Below, piece by piece: positions 25,287-34,698 of a stretch of 64,000 nucleotides of DNA; the first letter of the stretch is position 1; the number at the start of each line of letters is the position of its first letter. The DNA comes from Streptomyces sp. NBC_01445 (lineage in GTDB: Bacteria; Actinomycetota; Actinomycetes; Streptomycetales; Streptomycetaceae). A model generated the notes under the pieces. The model saw only the letters and a program-made list of their open reading frames with translations, was not told the origin of the DNA and ran no database searches. The stretch covers positions 2,604,001 to 2,668,000 of the forward strand of contig NZ_CP109485.1 in NCBI RefSeq assembly GCF_035918235.1, written 5' to 3'. Both the position numbers and the translations under genes were made by a program.

Positions 25287-25320
25287 GAAGGGGCGGGCCC
25301 GGAACCGGACCCGCCCCTTC
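25287..25320 (-). terminator. Terminator after the M23 peptidase gene
   Basis: GAAGGGGCGGG and CCCGCCCCTTC arms, with further CCGG/CCGG pairing inside, lie 43 bases beyond the stop of the peptidase gene. Confidence 0.8.
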
Positions 25321-25362
25321 ACGTCACACCGTCAGGGTCGGAACGACGTCACATCGTCGGAG

Positions 25363-26169
25363 TCAGAGCGAGACCCCGTGCGCACGGAGGTACGCGACCG
25401 GGTCCACGTCCGAGCCGTAGCTCGGGGTGGTGCGGATCTCGAAGTGCAGGTGCGGTCCCGTGACATTGCCGGTCGCGCCGGAGAGGCCGATCTGCTGGCC
25501 CTCGGTCACGGTCTGCCCGGACGAGACGGAGAGGGACGACATGTGGGCGTACTGCGAGTACTTGCCGTCGGCGTGCTGGATGACGACCTCGTTGCCGTAC
25601 GCGCCGTCAAGGCCGGCCGACACGACGGTACCCGCGGCGATGGCCTTGAGCGGGGTGCCCGTCGGGATCACGAAGTCGACACCGGTGTGGTAGCCGCTGG
25701 ACCACATGGCGCCCGCGGTCTTGTACGCCGTACCGATGGAGGCGCCCTGGACGGGCAGCGTGTAGCCGGCACCAGTGGTGGTCGCCGCCGCGGCCTTGGG
25801 CGCGGAGGCCTGAGTGGCGGTGGCCGCGGCCTTCTGGCCGATCGTCAGCTTCAGGCCCGGGTGGATCACGGACGGGTCGCCGCCGATGACCGAGCGGTTG
25901 TCGGAGTAGAGCTTCTTCCAGCCGCCGCTGACGTTCTGCTCGTCGGCGATCTTCGAAAGGGTGTCCCCGCCCTTGACGGCGTAGGTCTTGGCAGCGGCGG
26001 GAGCGGCCGCGGCCTTCACGACCGAGTGAGCGGCCGCGGGAGTCGCGGCGTGGGCGCCGGTGGCACCCATCAGCGGCAGCGCGAGCGCGGCGCCACCCAC
26101 TCCGGCAACGACGATCACGCGTGCGAAGCCCTGGGACTTGGGACGGCGGTGCTTACCCTTCGCGGGCAT
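25363..26169 (-). CDS. LysM and M23 (LytM-type) peptidase, secreted
   Basis: A 268-aa cell-wall hydrolase. The N-terminus is a signal peptide (basic KGKHRRPKSQG, hydrophobic VIVVAGVGGAALALPLMG, then ATGAHAAT). A LysM domain follows (YAVKGGDTLSKIADEQNVSGG ending about residue 110), then an Ala-rich linker. The M23 domain has YHTGVDF (H-x3-D) and HLHFEI (HxH) zinc ligands. It would cleave peptide cross-bridges in peptidoglycan during growth, germination or division. The ATG at 26169 has GGAG upstream and gives the signal peptide. The leader carries a c-di-AMP riboswitch, so expression is tied to c-di-AMP level. Confidence 0.9.
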   Translation of the reverse strand: MPAKGKHRRPKSQGFARVIVVAGVGGAALALPLMGATGAHAATPAAAHSVVKAAAAPAAAKTYAVKGGDTLSKIADEQNVSGGWKKLYSDNRSVIGGDPSVIHPGLKLTIGQKAAATATQASAPKAAAATTTGAGYTLPVQGASIGTAYKTAGAMWSSGYHTGVDFVIPTGTPLKAIAAGTVVSAGLDGAYGNEVVIQHADGKYSQYAHMSSLSVSSGQTVTEGQQIGLSGATGNVTGPHLHFEIRTTPSYGSDVDPVAYLRAHGVSL

Positions 26170-26182
26170 GGGGATTCCTCTC

Positions 26183-26320
26183 CGTCGCCTGCGAGGTGAG
26201 CTGTCGGGTTCGGGCTGGAGCTGCCCGGCCGTGCCCCTTTCGGGCACGGCTTCACCCCGAGCCGTGGCCGGTGTGCCGGATACGGCGGTCTACCTGGGTC
26301 CCCCGCTCCTGCCGAGCACG
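26183..26320 (-). promoter_or_regulatory. ydaO-type c-di-AMP riboswitch
   Basis: Read on the minus strand, the leader contains GGGGGACCCAGGTAG, CGGGGTGAAGCC, a GTGCCCGAAAGGGGCAC stem, and CCGAACCCGACAGCTCACC followed by TCGCAGGC. These are the conserved blocks of the ydaO/yuaA class found before Streptomyces cell-wall hydrolase genes. The class binds cyclic di-AMP and normally turns expression off when bound. It ends about 14 bases before the peptidase start codon. The assignment is by recognised motifs; boundaries are approximate. Confidence 0.88.
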
Positions 26321-26378
26321 GATCGATGTGCGGATTCCGGGCGGCGGCAGGATGAGGCGGTCCGTCCGGATTGCGCTG

Positions 26379-26408
26379 AACGTAAGCGAGCGGGGAGCGC
26401 GGGGACAA
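26379..26408 (-). promoter_or_regulatory. Possible promoter for the riboswitch-peptidase transcript
   Basis: On the minus strand TTGTCC (26408-26403) and TACGTT (26384-26379) are 18 bases apart. Transcription would start about 50 bases before the first conserved riboswitch block. Confidence 0.4.
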
Positions 26409-26761
26409 GGCGCGAAATCCCTTGGACAGCCCGGTTCTTGATCCTTAAACGGCGTTTTCCGGAAAAGGACGTCACGCTCCGTCTATTTACGATCTTTGCG
26501 ACTGCGATACCTGCTGGAAATACATTCGGCTCCGCCGCCACACACGGTCACCGCTATGACCCTGCTCACCTATCGGCTACCATATGGTGCCATTTCAGAG
26601 TTAGTTACCCCGTACGCCATGATTGCCTATCTATCGGTTCATTTCGGGCATTCGATACGCAATCGCCTGCCGCCTCTCACATGGTTGCCCCTGGCAGCCA
26701 TGTCGTATCGTCGAAGGCGCCCGCAGGCGAGCAGCGCCGCGGCCGACCGGGAGGAGCCCCC
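26409..26761 (+). other. AT-richer intergenic region before the phosphatase gene
   Basis: These 353 bases are clearly lower in GC than their surroundings (for example CGTCTATTTACGATCTTTGC) and contain no convincing gene. Frames that run through it into the phosphatase gene lack codon bias here. It should hold the phosphatase promoter. No terminator or strong repeat is seen. Confidence 0.5.
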
Positions 26762-27559
26762 GTGACGCAGCAGGTCCCGTCCACCGAGCCCGAGTTGGCC
26801 GGAGTGCGCAACTTCCGCGATGTGGGTGGCCTCCCGACTGTGGACGGCCGTCGGGTCAAGCAGGGCGTGCTGTTCCGCAGCGGTCACCTCGCGCACGCCA
26901 CGGATGAGGACGCCGCGTTCCTCTCCTCGCTCGGGCTGCACACGATCTTCGACTTCCGCAACGCCGCCGACCAGCGCCTCGAAGGCCCTGACGTCACGCT
27001 GCCCGGCGTGCGGAACGTGAACCTGCCGCTGACCGACCCCGCGGACGGGGCCGAGTTCTGGCAGATGGTGCGCGACGGCAACCTCGACGAGCTGCGCGCC
27101 GCCCTCTCCGAGGGCCAGGCCGCGGACCGCATGATCACGTCGTACCGGGCGATCATCGCGGAGCGCACCGCCGAGCACAGCCAGGTGCTGCACTCCCTCG
27201 CCGAGGACAGCGTGCCCGCGCTCATGCACTGCGCGGCCGGCAAGGACCGCGCGGGCCTCTCGATAGCGGTCACGCTCCTGGCCGTGGGTGTGGAGCGCGA
27301 CGCCATCGAGGCGGACTACCTGGAGTCGAACGCGGCACACCGCCGCTACAAGGTGCACCGCAGCAGCGCCTCGAAGGACGCGATGTCCCCCGAGGTCATG
27401 GAGCTGCTGAGCCCCCTGTTCGACGCCCGCGCCACATACCTGGCCGCCGCCTTCGAGACGGTCGCAAAGACGTGGGGTTCCACCGACCGCTACCTGGAGG
27501 AGGGCCTCAAGCTGTCCCCCGCCCAGCGCGAGCGGCTGCGCGAGCGCCTTCTCGACTGA
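26762..27559 (+). CDS. Tyrosine-protein phosphatase (PtpB/Y_phosphatase3 family)
   Basis: A 265-aa phosphatase with the active-site loop HCAAGKDRAGLS (Cys, Lys, Asp, Arg), the form found in mycobacterial PtpB-type enzymes. An N-terminal block VRNFRDVGGLPTVDGRRVKQGVLFRSGHL is also typical. Family members dephosphorylate phosphotyrosine and sometimes phosphoserine or phosphoinositides. The GTG at 26762 has GGGAGGAG directly upstream. A much longer open frame upstream is not coding. It is convergent with the DUF6126 gene, with a shared terminator between them. Confidence 0.9.
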   Translation: MTQQVPSTEPELAGVRNFRDVGGLPTVDGRRVKQGVLFRSGHLAHATDEDAAFLSSLGLHTIFDFRNAADQRLEGPDVTLPGVRNVNLPLTDPADGAEFWQMVRDGNLDELRAALSEGQAADRMITSYRAIIAERTAEHSQVLHSLAEDSVPALMHCAAGKDRAGLSIAVTLLAVGVERDAIEADYLESNAAHRRYKVHRSSASKDAMSPEVMELLSPLFDARATYLAAAFETVAKTWGSTDRYLEEGLKLSPAQRERLRERLLD

Positions 27560-27583
27560 GGCCGGGACCGACAGGCCGAGTGA

Positions 27584-27607
27584 GGGGCGTCACCCTCGTG
27601 ACGCCCC
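27584..27607. terminator. Bidirectional terminator
   Basis: Perfect 10-bp arms GGGGCGTCAC and GTGACGCCCC around CCTC lie between the convergent phosphatase and DUF6126 genes. The hairpin includes the last codons of the DUF6126 gene. Confidence 0.75.
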
Positions 27608-27763
27608 CAGCGTGAAGAGCAGATAGATGAAGCCCGCGACGAGGTGCCCGGCGAAGACGTAGACGAGCAGGCGCACCCAGATGCCGCGCGGGAGCTTGTC
27701 CTCGATGTCACGCCGGGCGGGCTGCCGCTCGGGCTCGGTCACGTCGTTGGGCTCTGCGCTCAT
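27590..27763 (-). CDS. DUF6126 family small membrane protein
   Basis: A 57-aa protein with a charged N-terminal half (EPERQPARRDIEDKLPRG) and one membrane segment (WVRLLVYVFAGHLVAGFIYLL). The pattern fits the DUF6126 family of single-pass actinobacterial microproteins. Its ATG overlaps the stop of the XRE-cupin gene (ATGA), so the two are co-translated. Similar pairs of XRE-cupin regulator plus DUF6126 are known in Streptomyces; the function is not known. Single-membrane-span topology next to a regulator suggests a sensor or export-partner role, which is only inference. Confidence 0.85.
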   Translation of the reverse strand: MSAEPNDVTEPERQPARRDIEDKLPRGIWVRLLVYVFAGHLVAGFIYLLFTLGASRG

Positions 27764-28401
27764 CGAGGGCCTCCCTGGGGCCGTTCGCCGCCGCCCGCCG
27801 CCGGGCCGAGACACAGCGCGGCGGACGGGCTCTGCAGCAGGGTGTGTACGAAGAGGAGCTCGGCGCCGTCGCGGTCGGCGGCGGCGATCCGGTGCGGGGT
27901 GAGCGAGTCGAAGTGCGCGCTGTCCCCGGGCGCGAGCGCGTACGCGGTGTCCCCGAGCCGCAGCCGCAGCCGCCCTTCGAGGACGTACAGCCACTCCTCA
28001 CCGGGGTGGACGCGCACGATGTCGCCCTGGGCGCCGAACGGCACATGGACGCGCAGCGCCTGCATGCCGCGCCCCGGGGCGCCCGCCTGCCGGTAGATCC
28101 AGCCGCCCGCCTCGGTGGCCTCCATGTCTCCGGAGCGCACGACCGCGTCCCTGTCGGCGGGCGTCTCGCCCAGGAGTTCGGAGACCGTCGTACCGTAGGT
28201 GCGGGCGAGAGCGAGCAGCATCGGGAGCGAGGGCTGACGGCGGCCCGTCTCCAGACGGGAGAGGTGCGCGGGCGAGAGCCCGGCGGCACGGGCCGCGGCC
28301 TCCAGGGTCAAGGCGGCGCGGCGCCGTAGTTCGCGCAGCTGCGGGGCGACGGCGGGCAGCTCCGTGGGTTCCGGAGCCGGCTCAGGAGGGGCAGGGCTCA
28401 T
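27760..28401 (-). CDS. XRE family regulator with C-terminal cupin domain
   Basis: A 213-aa protein with an HTH_3 domain (LRELRRRAALTLEAAARAAG, then LSPAHLSRLETGRRQPSLPML) and a cupin_2 domain (VHPGEEWLYVLEGRLRLRLGD, then LAPGDSAHFDSLTPHRI). The cupin senses a small ligand. The ATG at 28401 is used, since the longer frame would begin with TTG inside the operator. No Shine-Dalgarno sequence precedes it. A perfect palindrome 25-53 bases upstream suggests autoregulation. The stop overlaps the DUF6126 start. Confidence 0.88.
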   Translation of the reverse strand: MSPAPPEPAPEPTELPAVAPQLRELRRRAALTLEAAARAAGLSPAHLSRLETGRRQPSLPMLLALARTYGTTVSELLGETPADRDAVVRSGDMEATEAGGWIYRQAGAPGRGMQALRVHVPFGAQGDIVRVHPGEEWLYVLEGRLRLRLGDTAYALAPGDSAHFDSLTPHRIAAADRDGAELLFVHTLLQSPSAALCLGPAAGGGERPQGGPR

Positions 28402-28425
28402 ACCGTCGATTGAGCCAGAGTCGTA

Positions 28426-28454
28426 CCTCTGGGGCAAATTTATTGCCCCAGAGG
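28426..28454. promoter_or_regulatory. 29-bp perfect palindrome, probable XRE-cupin operator
   Basis: CCTCTGGGGCAA and TTGCCCCAGAGG form perfect 12-bp arms around ATTTA. Each arm contains a TTGCCCCAGAGG-type unit, and the right one continues as GGCAA, giving a nested TTGCC-N5-GGCAA repeat. Its place just before the regulator gene fits an autoregulatory site. Confidence 0.75.
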
Positions 28455-28476
28455 CAAACAGCGTCGCCCTTCCAGA

Positions 28477-28504
28477 GGCACCCGGACGAATCCGAGCGGT
28501 GCCC
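28477..28504 (-). terminator. Weak hairpin after the hopanoid operon
   Basis: GGCACC and GGTGCC arms with inner CGGA/TCCG pairing lie just after the hpnO stop. The stem is short, so read-through into the XRE-cupin gene is possible. Confidence 0.4.
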
Positions 28505-28515
28505 CTACGAAGCGG

Positions 28516-29901
28516 TCAGCGGTTGGCGACCGCCTGCTTCACCAGCGTCTTGCCGAAGTCCCACATCAGCCCGCCGCCCGAGTGCGCGTCGTCCATGACG
28601 GCGGTGAACGCCTCGACGAAGCGGTCCACCTCGTGCTCCCCGATGATCAGCGGCGGGATCAGCTTGATGACCTCCAGATGGTCGCCGGAGACCTGCGTGA
28701 GGATCCGGTGCTTCTGGAGCAGCGGCACGACGACCATCTGCGCGAAGAGGCCCTTGCGCGCGGCCTGGAGCATCGTCCAGCGGCTGCGCAGCTTCAGCGA
28801 CTTCGGCCGCCCGAACTCGATGCCGATCATCAGGCCGCGGCCGCGTACGTCGCTCAGCAGCTCGTAGCGGTCGACGAGAGCGGCGAGCCGGGACTTCAGG
28901 AGCTCACCGGTCGCCCGGGCGTTCGCGACGACCTCCTCGTTCTCCATCACGGAGAGCACGGCAAGGCCCGCGGCCATGGCCTGCGCGTTCGAGCCGAAGC
29001 TGGCCGAGTGCACGAGGACCCGGTCCATGGACGAGTAGACCTTCTTGAAGATCCAGTCCTTGCCGAGGGTGGCGCCGACGGGCACATAGCCGCCGGAGAG
29101 CGCCTTCGCCACGCAGACGAGGTCGGGTTCGACGCCCTCGTCGTGCTGGTAGGCGTAGAAGTCGCCCGTCCTGCCGAGGCCCGTCTGCACCTCGTCCGCG
29201 ATGAGCAGAGCCTTGTGCTGGTGGAGCAGCTCCTGGGCGGCGCGCAGATAGCCGGGCGGCGTCCCGTGGACGCCCTTGCCCTGGATGGGCTCGACGATCA
29301 GCCCGGCCACGTCGCCCTTCGCGAGCTCCGCGCGCAGGGCGTCGAGGTCGCCGAGCGGCACGGCGGTGTCCGGCAGGAGCGGCGCGAAGCCGTCCCGGAA
29401 TCCGGACTCGCCGTTCACGGACAGAGACCCGGTGGTCAGCCCGTGGAAGGCGTGTCCGCAGTACAGGACCCTGGGCCTGCCCGTGGCGTACCGGGCGAAC
29501 TTCAGCGCCGTCTCGACTGCCTCCGTGCCGCTGTTGCCGAAGAAGACCCGGTCCAGGTGCGGGCTGTGCGCGAGGAGCCGTTCGGCGAGCAGGCCCGGCA
29601 GCGGCTGGCAGTCGAAGCGGGTGAGGTCGGCGAGTGAGGCGTCGAGGACGTCGTGCAGCGCCTTGCGGACGACGGGGTGGTGCCGGCCGAGGCCCATCAC
29701 ACCGAACCCGGCGAGCATGTCCAGGTAGTCGTTGCCGTCCTCGTCCCAGAAGTAGGCGCCTTCCGCCCGCTCGTAGACCTTGTCGAAGCCGATGGTGTGC
29801 AGCATGCGCGGGAGCTGGTGGTTGAGGTACTTGGCGTGCAGCTCGTAGCGCTCGGCGCCGCGGTCGGCCAGGAGTCTTGCGAGATCGAACTCCTTGCTCA
29901 T
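28516..29901 (-). CDS. hpnO: Hopanoid aminotransferase HpnO
   Basis: A 461-aa class III PLP aminotransferase. The PLP Lys is about K266 ([17 protein letters not shown]) and the cofactor Asp is in ADEVQTG (235-241). Last in the hopanoid operon, it matches HpnO, which converts the oxidised bacteriohopanetriol side chain to aminobacteriohopanetriol. The start ATG overlaps the dxs stop by 4 bases. The length is normal and no residues appear missing. Ornithine or acetylornithine transaminases are relatives, but the context strongly favours HpnO. Confidence 0.9.
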   Translation of the reverse strand: MSKEFDLARLLADRGAERYELHAKYLNHQLPRMLHTIGFDKVYERAEGAYFWDEDGNDYLDMLAGFGVMGLGRHHPVVRKALHDVLDASLADLTRFDCQPLPGLLAERLLAHSPHLDRVFFGNSGTEAVETALKFARYATGRPRVLYCGHAFHGLTTGSLSVNGESGFRDGFAPLLPDTAVPLGDLDALRAELAKGDVAGLIVEPIQGKGVHGTPPGYLRAAQELLHQHKALLIADEVQTGLGRTGDFYAYQHDEGVEPDLVCVAKALSGGYVPVGATLGKDWIFKKVYSSMDRVLVHSASFGSNAQAMAAGLAVLSVMENEEVVANARATGELLKSRLAALVDRYELLSDVRGRGLMIGIEFGRPKSLKLRSRWTMLQAARKGLFAQMVVVPLLQKHRILTQVSGDHLEVIKLIPPLIIGEHEVDRFVEAFTAVMDDAHSGGGLMWDFGKTLVKQAVANR

Positions 29902-31811
29902 ACGTCGTCGCTCTCCTTGCCGGCCACGAGGGCCGCCGTCTCGGCCCTGCGGGCCATGCTGGTGCCGATCCGCCCGGCGATCTCGACAGGCGTGAGCCCG
30001 ATGTCCGCGAGCACTTCACCGCGCTTGGCGTGCGCGAGGAACTGGTCGGGGATCCCGAACCGCCGTACGGGTACGTCGACTTCGGCCTCGCCGAGCGCGA
30101 GCGCCACGGCGGAGCCGACGCCGGCCGCCTTGCTGTTGTCCTCGACGACGGCGACGAGCCGGTGCCGTGCCGCGAGCGGCGCGAGGTCCGGGTCGACGGG
30201 TTTGACCCAACGCGGGTCCACGACCGTGCAGTTGATGCCGCGCGCTGCCAGGAGTTCCGCGACCTGGAGGCACACCGGCGCCATCACGCCGACGGAGACC
30301 AGGAGTACGTCGGGGTCGTCGGCCCGGTGCAGTACGTCGAGGCCGCCGATCCGGTCGACCGCCGGGATCTCGGGGCCGACGGACTCCTTCGGGAAGCGGA
30401 TCAGTGTCGGGGCGTCGTCCACGGTGACTGCTTCCCGGAGCTGGGCCCGCAGTTGCTCGGCGTCGCGGGGTGCGGCGATGCGCAGGCCCGGTACGACCTG
30501 GAGGACGGACATGTCCCACATGCCGTTGTGCGAGGCACCGTCGACGCCGGTCACGCCCGCCCGGTCGAGGACGAAGGTCACGCCGCAGTTGTGCAGCGCC
30601 ACATCCATGAGGAGCTGGTCGAAGGCACGGTTGAGGAAGGTGGCGTAGACGGCGACGACCGGGTGGAGGCCACCCGTCGCGAGTCCGGCCGCCGAGACCG
30701 CCGCGTGCTGCTCGGCGATCCCCACGTCCCACACCCGGCCGGGGAACTCCTCGGCGAACTTGGTGAGTCCGACCGGGTGCAGCATCGCCGCGGTGATCGC
30801 CACGACGTCGTCGCGCTCCCGTCCGATGCGGGCGATCTCGTCGCCGAACACCGAAGTCCAGGAAGGGCCGTTGGACGGTGCGAGCGGCTCGCAGGTGAGC
30901 GGGTCCATCACGCCGACGGTGTGGAACCGGTCGGCCTCGTCCGCGAGGGCGGGCTCGTAGCCGCGGCCCTTCTCGGTGAGGCAGTGCACGAGCACGGGCC
31001 CGTGGAACCGTTTCGCACGTCGCAGCGCGGACTCGACCGCGCAGAGGTCGTGCCCGTCGATGGGCCCCACGTACTTGAGACCCAGGTCCTCGAACATGCC
31101 CTGGGGCGCGAAGGCGTCCTTGAACCCCTTCTTGGCGCCGTGCAGGGACTCGTACACGGTGTGTCCGATGACCGGGGTGCGCAGGAGGACGTCCTTGCCC
31201 CAGGCCAGGACCTTCTCGTAGCTGTCGGTGGTGCGCAGGGCCGCCAGGTGGTTGGCGAGTCCGCCGATGGTCGGGGCGTACGACCGTTCGTTGTCGTTGA
31301 CGACGATGATCAGCGGGCGGTCCTTGGCGGCCGCGATGTTGTTGAGCGCCTCCCAGGCCATGCCGCCGGTGAGCGCCCCGTCTCCTATGACGGCGACGAC
31401 GTGGCCCCGCTCGCCCAGGACCTGGTTGGCCTTGGCGAGGCCGTCCGCCCAGCCGAGCGCGGTGGACGCGTGGCTGTTCTCGATGACGTCGTGCTCGGAC
31501 TCCTCGCGCGAGGGGTAGCCGGACAGGCCCCCCTTCCCGCGCAGCTTCGAGAAGTCCTGACGACCCGTCAACATCTTGTGCACGTAGCTCTGGTGGCCGG
31601 TGTCCCACAGGATCCGGTCGACCGGCGACTCGAAGACCCGGTGCAGGGCCATCGAGAGCTCCACCACCCCGAGGTTGGGTCCCAGGTGGCCGCCGGTCCT
31701 CGCGACCGCGTGGATCAGGAACTCCCTGATCTCCGCGGCCAGTTCGCCGAGCTGTTCCTCGCTCAGCGCCTTCAGATCGCGCGGCCCCCGGATGCTTTCC
31801 AGAATTGTCAC
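29898..31811 (-). CDS. dxs: 1-deoxy-D-xylulose-5-phosphate synthase
   Basis: A 637-aa ThDP enzyme making DXP from pyruvate and glyceraldehyde-3-phosphate, the entry step of the MEP pathway. Visible motifs are [17 protein letters not shown] and the ThDP motif [15 protein letters not shown]...VVNDNERS. The transketolase middle has [15 protein letters not shown] and the [15 protein letters not shown] loop. Streptomyces usually also have a dxs elsewhere, so this is probably an operon-specific copy that boosts isoprenoid flux to hopanoids. It overlaps hpnO by 4 bases and follows ispG by 25 bases. Confidence 0.95.
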   Translation of the reverse strand: MTILESIRGPRDLKALSEEQLGELAAEIREFLIHAVARTGGHLGPNLGVVELSMALHRVFESPVDRILWDTGHQSYVHKMLTGRQDFSKLRGKGGLSGYPSREESEHDVIENSHASTALGWADGLAKANQVLGERGHVVAVIGDGALTGGMAWEALNNIAAAKDRPLIIVVNDNERSYAPTIGGLANHLAALRTTDSYEKVLAWGKDVLLRTPVIGHTVYESLHGAKKGFKDAFAPQGMFEDLGLKYVGPIDGHDLCAVESALRRAKRFHGPVLVHCLTEKGRGYEPALADEADRFHTVGVMDPLTCEPLAPSNGPSWTSVFGDEIARIGRERDDVVAITAAMLHPVGLTKFAEEFPGRVWDVGIAEQHAAVSAAGLATGGLHPVVAVYATFLNRAFDQLLMDVALHNCGVTFVLDRAGVTGVDGASHNGMWDMSVLQVVPGLRIAAPRDAEQLRAQLREAVTVDDAPTLIRFPKESVGPEIPAVDRIGGLDVLHRADDPDVLLVSVGVMAPVCLQVAELLAARGINCTVVDPRWVKPVDPDLAPLAARHRLVAVVEDNSKAAGVGSAVALALGEAEVDVPVRRFGIPDQFLAHAKRGEVLADIGLTPVEIAGRIGTSMARRAETAALVAGKESDDV

Positions 31812-31836
31812 GCTCGGGCCCCCTCTCCGGTTGTCC

Positions 31837-33003
31837 TCAGCTCACGGTGACGTCGGGAGCGCCCGAGGCCACCCCGGCGTCCGTCATCTGCTCGGCGATC
31901 TTCATCGCCTCTTCGATGAGGGTCTCGACGATCTTCGACTCGGGGACGGTCTTGATGACCTCGCCCTTCACGAAGATCTGGCCCTTGCCGTTGCCCGACG
32001 CGACGCCGAGATCCGCCTCGCGCGCCTCGCCGGGACCGTTCACCACACACCCCATGACGGCGACCCGAAGGGGCACCTCCATCCCGTCGAGGCCCGCGGA
32101 GACCTCGTCGGCCAGCTTGTAGACGTCGACCTGCGCCCGCCCGCACGACGGGCACGACACGATCTCCAGGCGCCGCTCACGCAGCCCCAGCGACTCCAGG
32201 ATCTGGATGCCGACCTTGATCTCCTCGACCGGCGGCGCGGACAGCGAGACGCGGATCGTGTCGCCGATCCCCTCACTCAGCAACGCGCCGAACGCGACGG
32301 CGGACTTGATGGTGCCCTGGAACGCCGGGCCCGCCTCGGTCACACCCAGATGCAGCGGATAGTCACTGGCAGCGGCGAGCTGCCGGTAGGCGTTCACCAT
32401 CACCACGGGGTCGTTGTGCTTGACCGAGATCTTGATGTCGCGGAACCCGTGCTCCTCGAAGAGGGACGCCTCCCACAGCGCCGACTCGACGAGCGCCTCG
32501 GGCGTCGCCTTCCCGTACTTCTTCAGCAGCCGGGCGTCCAGGGAACCTGCGTTGACCCCGATACGGATGGGGGTGCCGTGGTCCTTGGCCGCCTGCGCGA
32601 TCTCCTTGACCTTGTCGTCGAACTGCTTGATGTTGCCCGGGTTCACCCGGACCGCCGCGCAGCCCGCCTCGATGGCGGCGAAGACGTACTTCGGCTGGAA
32701 GTGGATGTCCGCGATGACGGGGATCTGCGACTTCCTCGCGATGGTCGCGAGCGCGTCGGCGTCGTCCTGCGTGGGGCACGCCACCCGCACGATCTGGCAG
32801 CCGGACGCCGTCAGTTCGGCGATCTGCTGCAGCGTGGCCCCGATGTCCGAGGTCCGTGTCGTCGTCATCGACTGCACGGACACCGGCGCTCCGCCCCCCA
32901 CTGCCACCGGCCCGACGTGGATCTGCCGACTCGTTCTGCGGTCGGCGATCGGTCGGACCGGCAGCGAAGGGAGCCCCAGTGAGACGGGCTCTCCCGAGGT
33001 CAT
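31837..33003 (-). CDS. ispG: (E)-4-hydroxy-3-methylbut-2-enyl-diphosphate synthase (IspG/GcpE)
   Basis: A 388-aa MEP-pathway enzyme. The N-terminal TIM barrel has the start of the domain at [26 protein letters not shown]. The C-terminal 4Fe-4S domain has CPSCGR (C-x2-C) and [14 protein letters not shown] with the third Cys and the Glu ligand. It reduces MEcPP to HMBPP. The ATG at 33003 is right for the family; an open frame upstream belongs to hpnH territory. A second ispG normally exists in Streptomyces, so this is likely an operon copy. The gap to hpnH is 7 bases. Confidence 0.95.
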   Translation of the reverse strand: MTSGEPVSLGLPSLPVRPIADRRTSRQIHVGPVAVGGGAPVSVQSMTTTRTSDIGATLQQIAELTASGCQIVRVACPTQDDADALATIARKSQIPVIADIHFQPKYVFAAIEAGCAAVRVNPGNIKQFDDKVKEIAQAAKDHGTPIRIGVNAGSLDARLLKKYGKATPEALVESALWEASLFEEHGFRDIKISVKHNDPVVMVNAYRQLAAASDYPLHLGVTEAGPAFQGTIKSAVAFGALLSEGIGDTIRVSLSAPPVEEIKVGIQILESLGLRERRLEIVSCPSCGRAQVDVYKLADEVSAGLDGMEVPLRVAVMGCVVNGPGEAREADLGVASGNGKGQIFVKGEVIKTVPESKIVETLIEEAMKIAEQMTDAGVASGAPDVTVS

Positions 33004-33010
33004 GTCCGTG

Positions 33011-34033
33011 TCACCCGCGGTTTCCGGAGACGGTCTCGCGGGCGGCGCGGATGGACTCCTTGAGCGAGCCCATCGTGGCGAGGACGGCCGTCGGCTCGTA
33101 GCCGCAGTGCGCCATGCAGTTGTTGCAGCGCTCGTCCTTGCCACGCCCGTAGGCGTCCCAGTCGGTCTTCTCGATGAGGTCCTTGTACGTGGTCACGTAC
33201 CCGTCCGCCATCAGGTAGCAGGGCTTCTGCCAGCCGAAGAGCGAGTAGTTCGGGATCGCCCACGCCGTGCACGGGAAGTCGACCTTGCCCTCGAGGAAGT
33301 CGAGGAACAGCGGCGAGTGGTTGAGGCGCCAGCGGCGCCTGTTGCCGCCCGCGAAGGCCTTCTTGAAGAGTTCCCGGGTCTGCTCGACGCCCAGGAAGTG
33401 CTCCTGGTCGGGCGCCTTCTCGTAGGCATAGGCGGGCGAGAGCATCATCTCGTCGACCTCGAGGTCGTCGTTGAGGTAGTTCAGGACCTCGATGATGTTC
33501 TGCGGGGTGTCCGTGTTGAAGAAGGTGGAGTTCGTGGTGACGCGGAAGCCTCGCTTCTTGGCCTCCTTGATCGCCTCCACCGCCTCGTCGAAGACGCCTT
33601 CCTTGGCGACGGACTCGTCGTGACGCTCGCGCATCCCGTCGATGTGCACCGTGAAGGCGAAGTACGGCGAGGGCGTGAACTTGTCCATCTTCTTGCGCAT
33701 GAGCAGCGCGTTCGTGCAGAGGAAGACGTACTTCTTCTTCGCCACCAGCTGCCGGACGATCTCGTCGATATGCGGGTGCATCAGCGGCTCGCCGCCGGCG
33801 ATGGACACCATCGGCGCGCCGGACTCCAACACGGCGCCCACGGCCTGCGCCACGGGCATCCGCTGCTTGAGCACTCCGGCGGGGTGCTGGATCTTTCCGC
33901 AGCCCTCGCACTTGAGGTTGCAGGCGTACAGCGGCTCCAGTTCGACAATGAGCGGGAACTTGTCGCGCTTGCGAACCTTCTGTTCAATGAGGTACGTCGC
34001 GACCTTGATGGACTGACGAAGCGGCATGGCCAT
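33011..34033 (-). CDS. hpnH: Adenosyl-hopene transferase HpnH (radical SAM)
   Basis: A 340-aa radical SAM enzyme with the cluster motif [10 protein letters not shown] (C38-x3-C42-x2-C45) and [10 protein letters not shown]. The SPASM-like C-terminal region contains [12 protein letters not shown]. HpnH adds the 5'-deoxyadenosyl group of SAM to hopene, giving adenosylhopane, the first step of side-chain extension. The start is ATG 34033 behind GGAGGTGA; ATG 34027 is two codons on. The gap to hpnG is 5 bases. Confidence 0.95.
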   Translation of the reverse strand: MAMPLRQSIKVATYLIEQKVRKRDKFPLIVELEPLYACNLKCEGCGKIQHPAGVLKQRMPVAQAVGAVLESGAPMVSIAGGEPLMHPHIDEIVRQLVAKKKYVFLCTNALLMRKKMDKFTPSPYFAFTVHIDGMRERHDESVAKEGVFDEAVEAIKEAKKRGFRVTTNSTFFNTDTPQNIIEVLNYLNDDLEVDEMMLSPAYAYEKAPDQEHFLGVEQTRELFKKAFAGGNRRRWRLNHSPLFLDFLEGKVDFPCTAWAIPNYSLFGWQKPCYLMADGYVTTYKDLIEKTDWDAYGRGKDERCNNCMAHCGYEPTAVLATMGSLKESIRAARETVSGNRG

Positions 34034-34038
34034 CTGGC

Positions 34039-34698
34039 TCACCTCCGGGGGAGCAGCAAAGAACGGTGCCATTCGAAAAATGCGGGAAGCACGGCACGAA
34101 GAACGCGGAAAGCCGATATTCCACCGCGCACCGTGCTGATACGGACGAGTTCATGTTCTGGAGCGTCCACGACCACCCGTACGGCCGCAACCGGGCGCGG
34201 GCCCCGCGCGGCCGCCGTGCGCAGCGTGGCCGCCGACTCCATGTCCACGGCGATCGCGCCCGTGGCGAGCAGGTCGCCGCGCTCGTGGCCGCGCACGACA
34301 TGGTCGGAGCCGGTGAGCGGGCCGGTGTGCACGGTCCGTCCCGGTACCGCCCTGACCAGCTCCTTGACGAGAAGTTCCGTGCCGGTGCACGGCGTGGGGC
34401 CGTACGGGTCGCGGGTCTCCTCGGCGACGACCAGGTCGCCCGGGTGCATGCCGGGGGCGAGGCCGGCGCAGAAGCCGGTCGCGACGACGGCCGCGTCGTG
34501 CAGGACGGGGTCCTCGAGGGCCTTGGCCACGGACCGCTCGGCCGCCCTGGGTCCCATGCCGGTGCGCAGCACGGTGACGTGGGCCGGTGCTCCGGTGCGG
34601 GCGCCGGTGCGCAGGGCGAAGTACTCGATGCCGAGCGCGCAGGCGACCAGCAGCGGGGCGGCGTCCGGCGGGCGCGGGGCCGCCGGTGATCCGGTCAT
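34039..34698 (-). CDS. hpnG: Hopanoid nucleoside phosphorylase-like protein HpnG
   Basis: A 219-aa protein of the PNP/UDP family with VACALGIEYFALRTG, VVATGFCAGLAPGMHPGDLV and the ribose-binding motif IAVDMESAATLRTA. In hopanoid operons this protein is HpnG, which removes adenine from adenosylhopane to give ribosylhopane or its phosphate. The ATG at 34698 shares one base with the shc stop (TGATG). The length is short but normal for HpnG. Confidence 0.9.
   Translation of the reverse strand: MTGSPAAPRPPDAAPLLVACALGIEYFALRTGARTGAPAHVTVLRTGMGPRAAERSVAKALEDPVLHDAAVVATGFCAGLAPGMHPGDLVVAEETRDPYGPTPCTGTELLVKELVRAVPGRTVHTGPLTGSDHVVRGHERGDLLATGAIAVDMESAATLRTAAARGPRPVAAVRVVVDAPEHELVRISTVRGGISAFRVLRAVLPAFFEWHRSLLLPRR

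Noticed and set aside
26060..26761. Extended N-terminus of the tyrosine phosphatase
   Set aside because: The region is AT-richer, lacks codon bias and overlaps the riboswitch; GTG 26762 has a strong ribosome-binding site.
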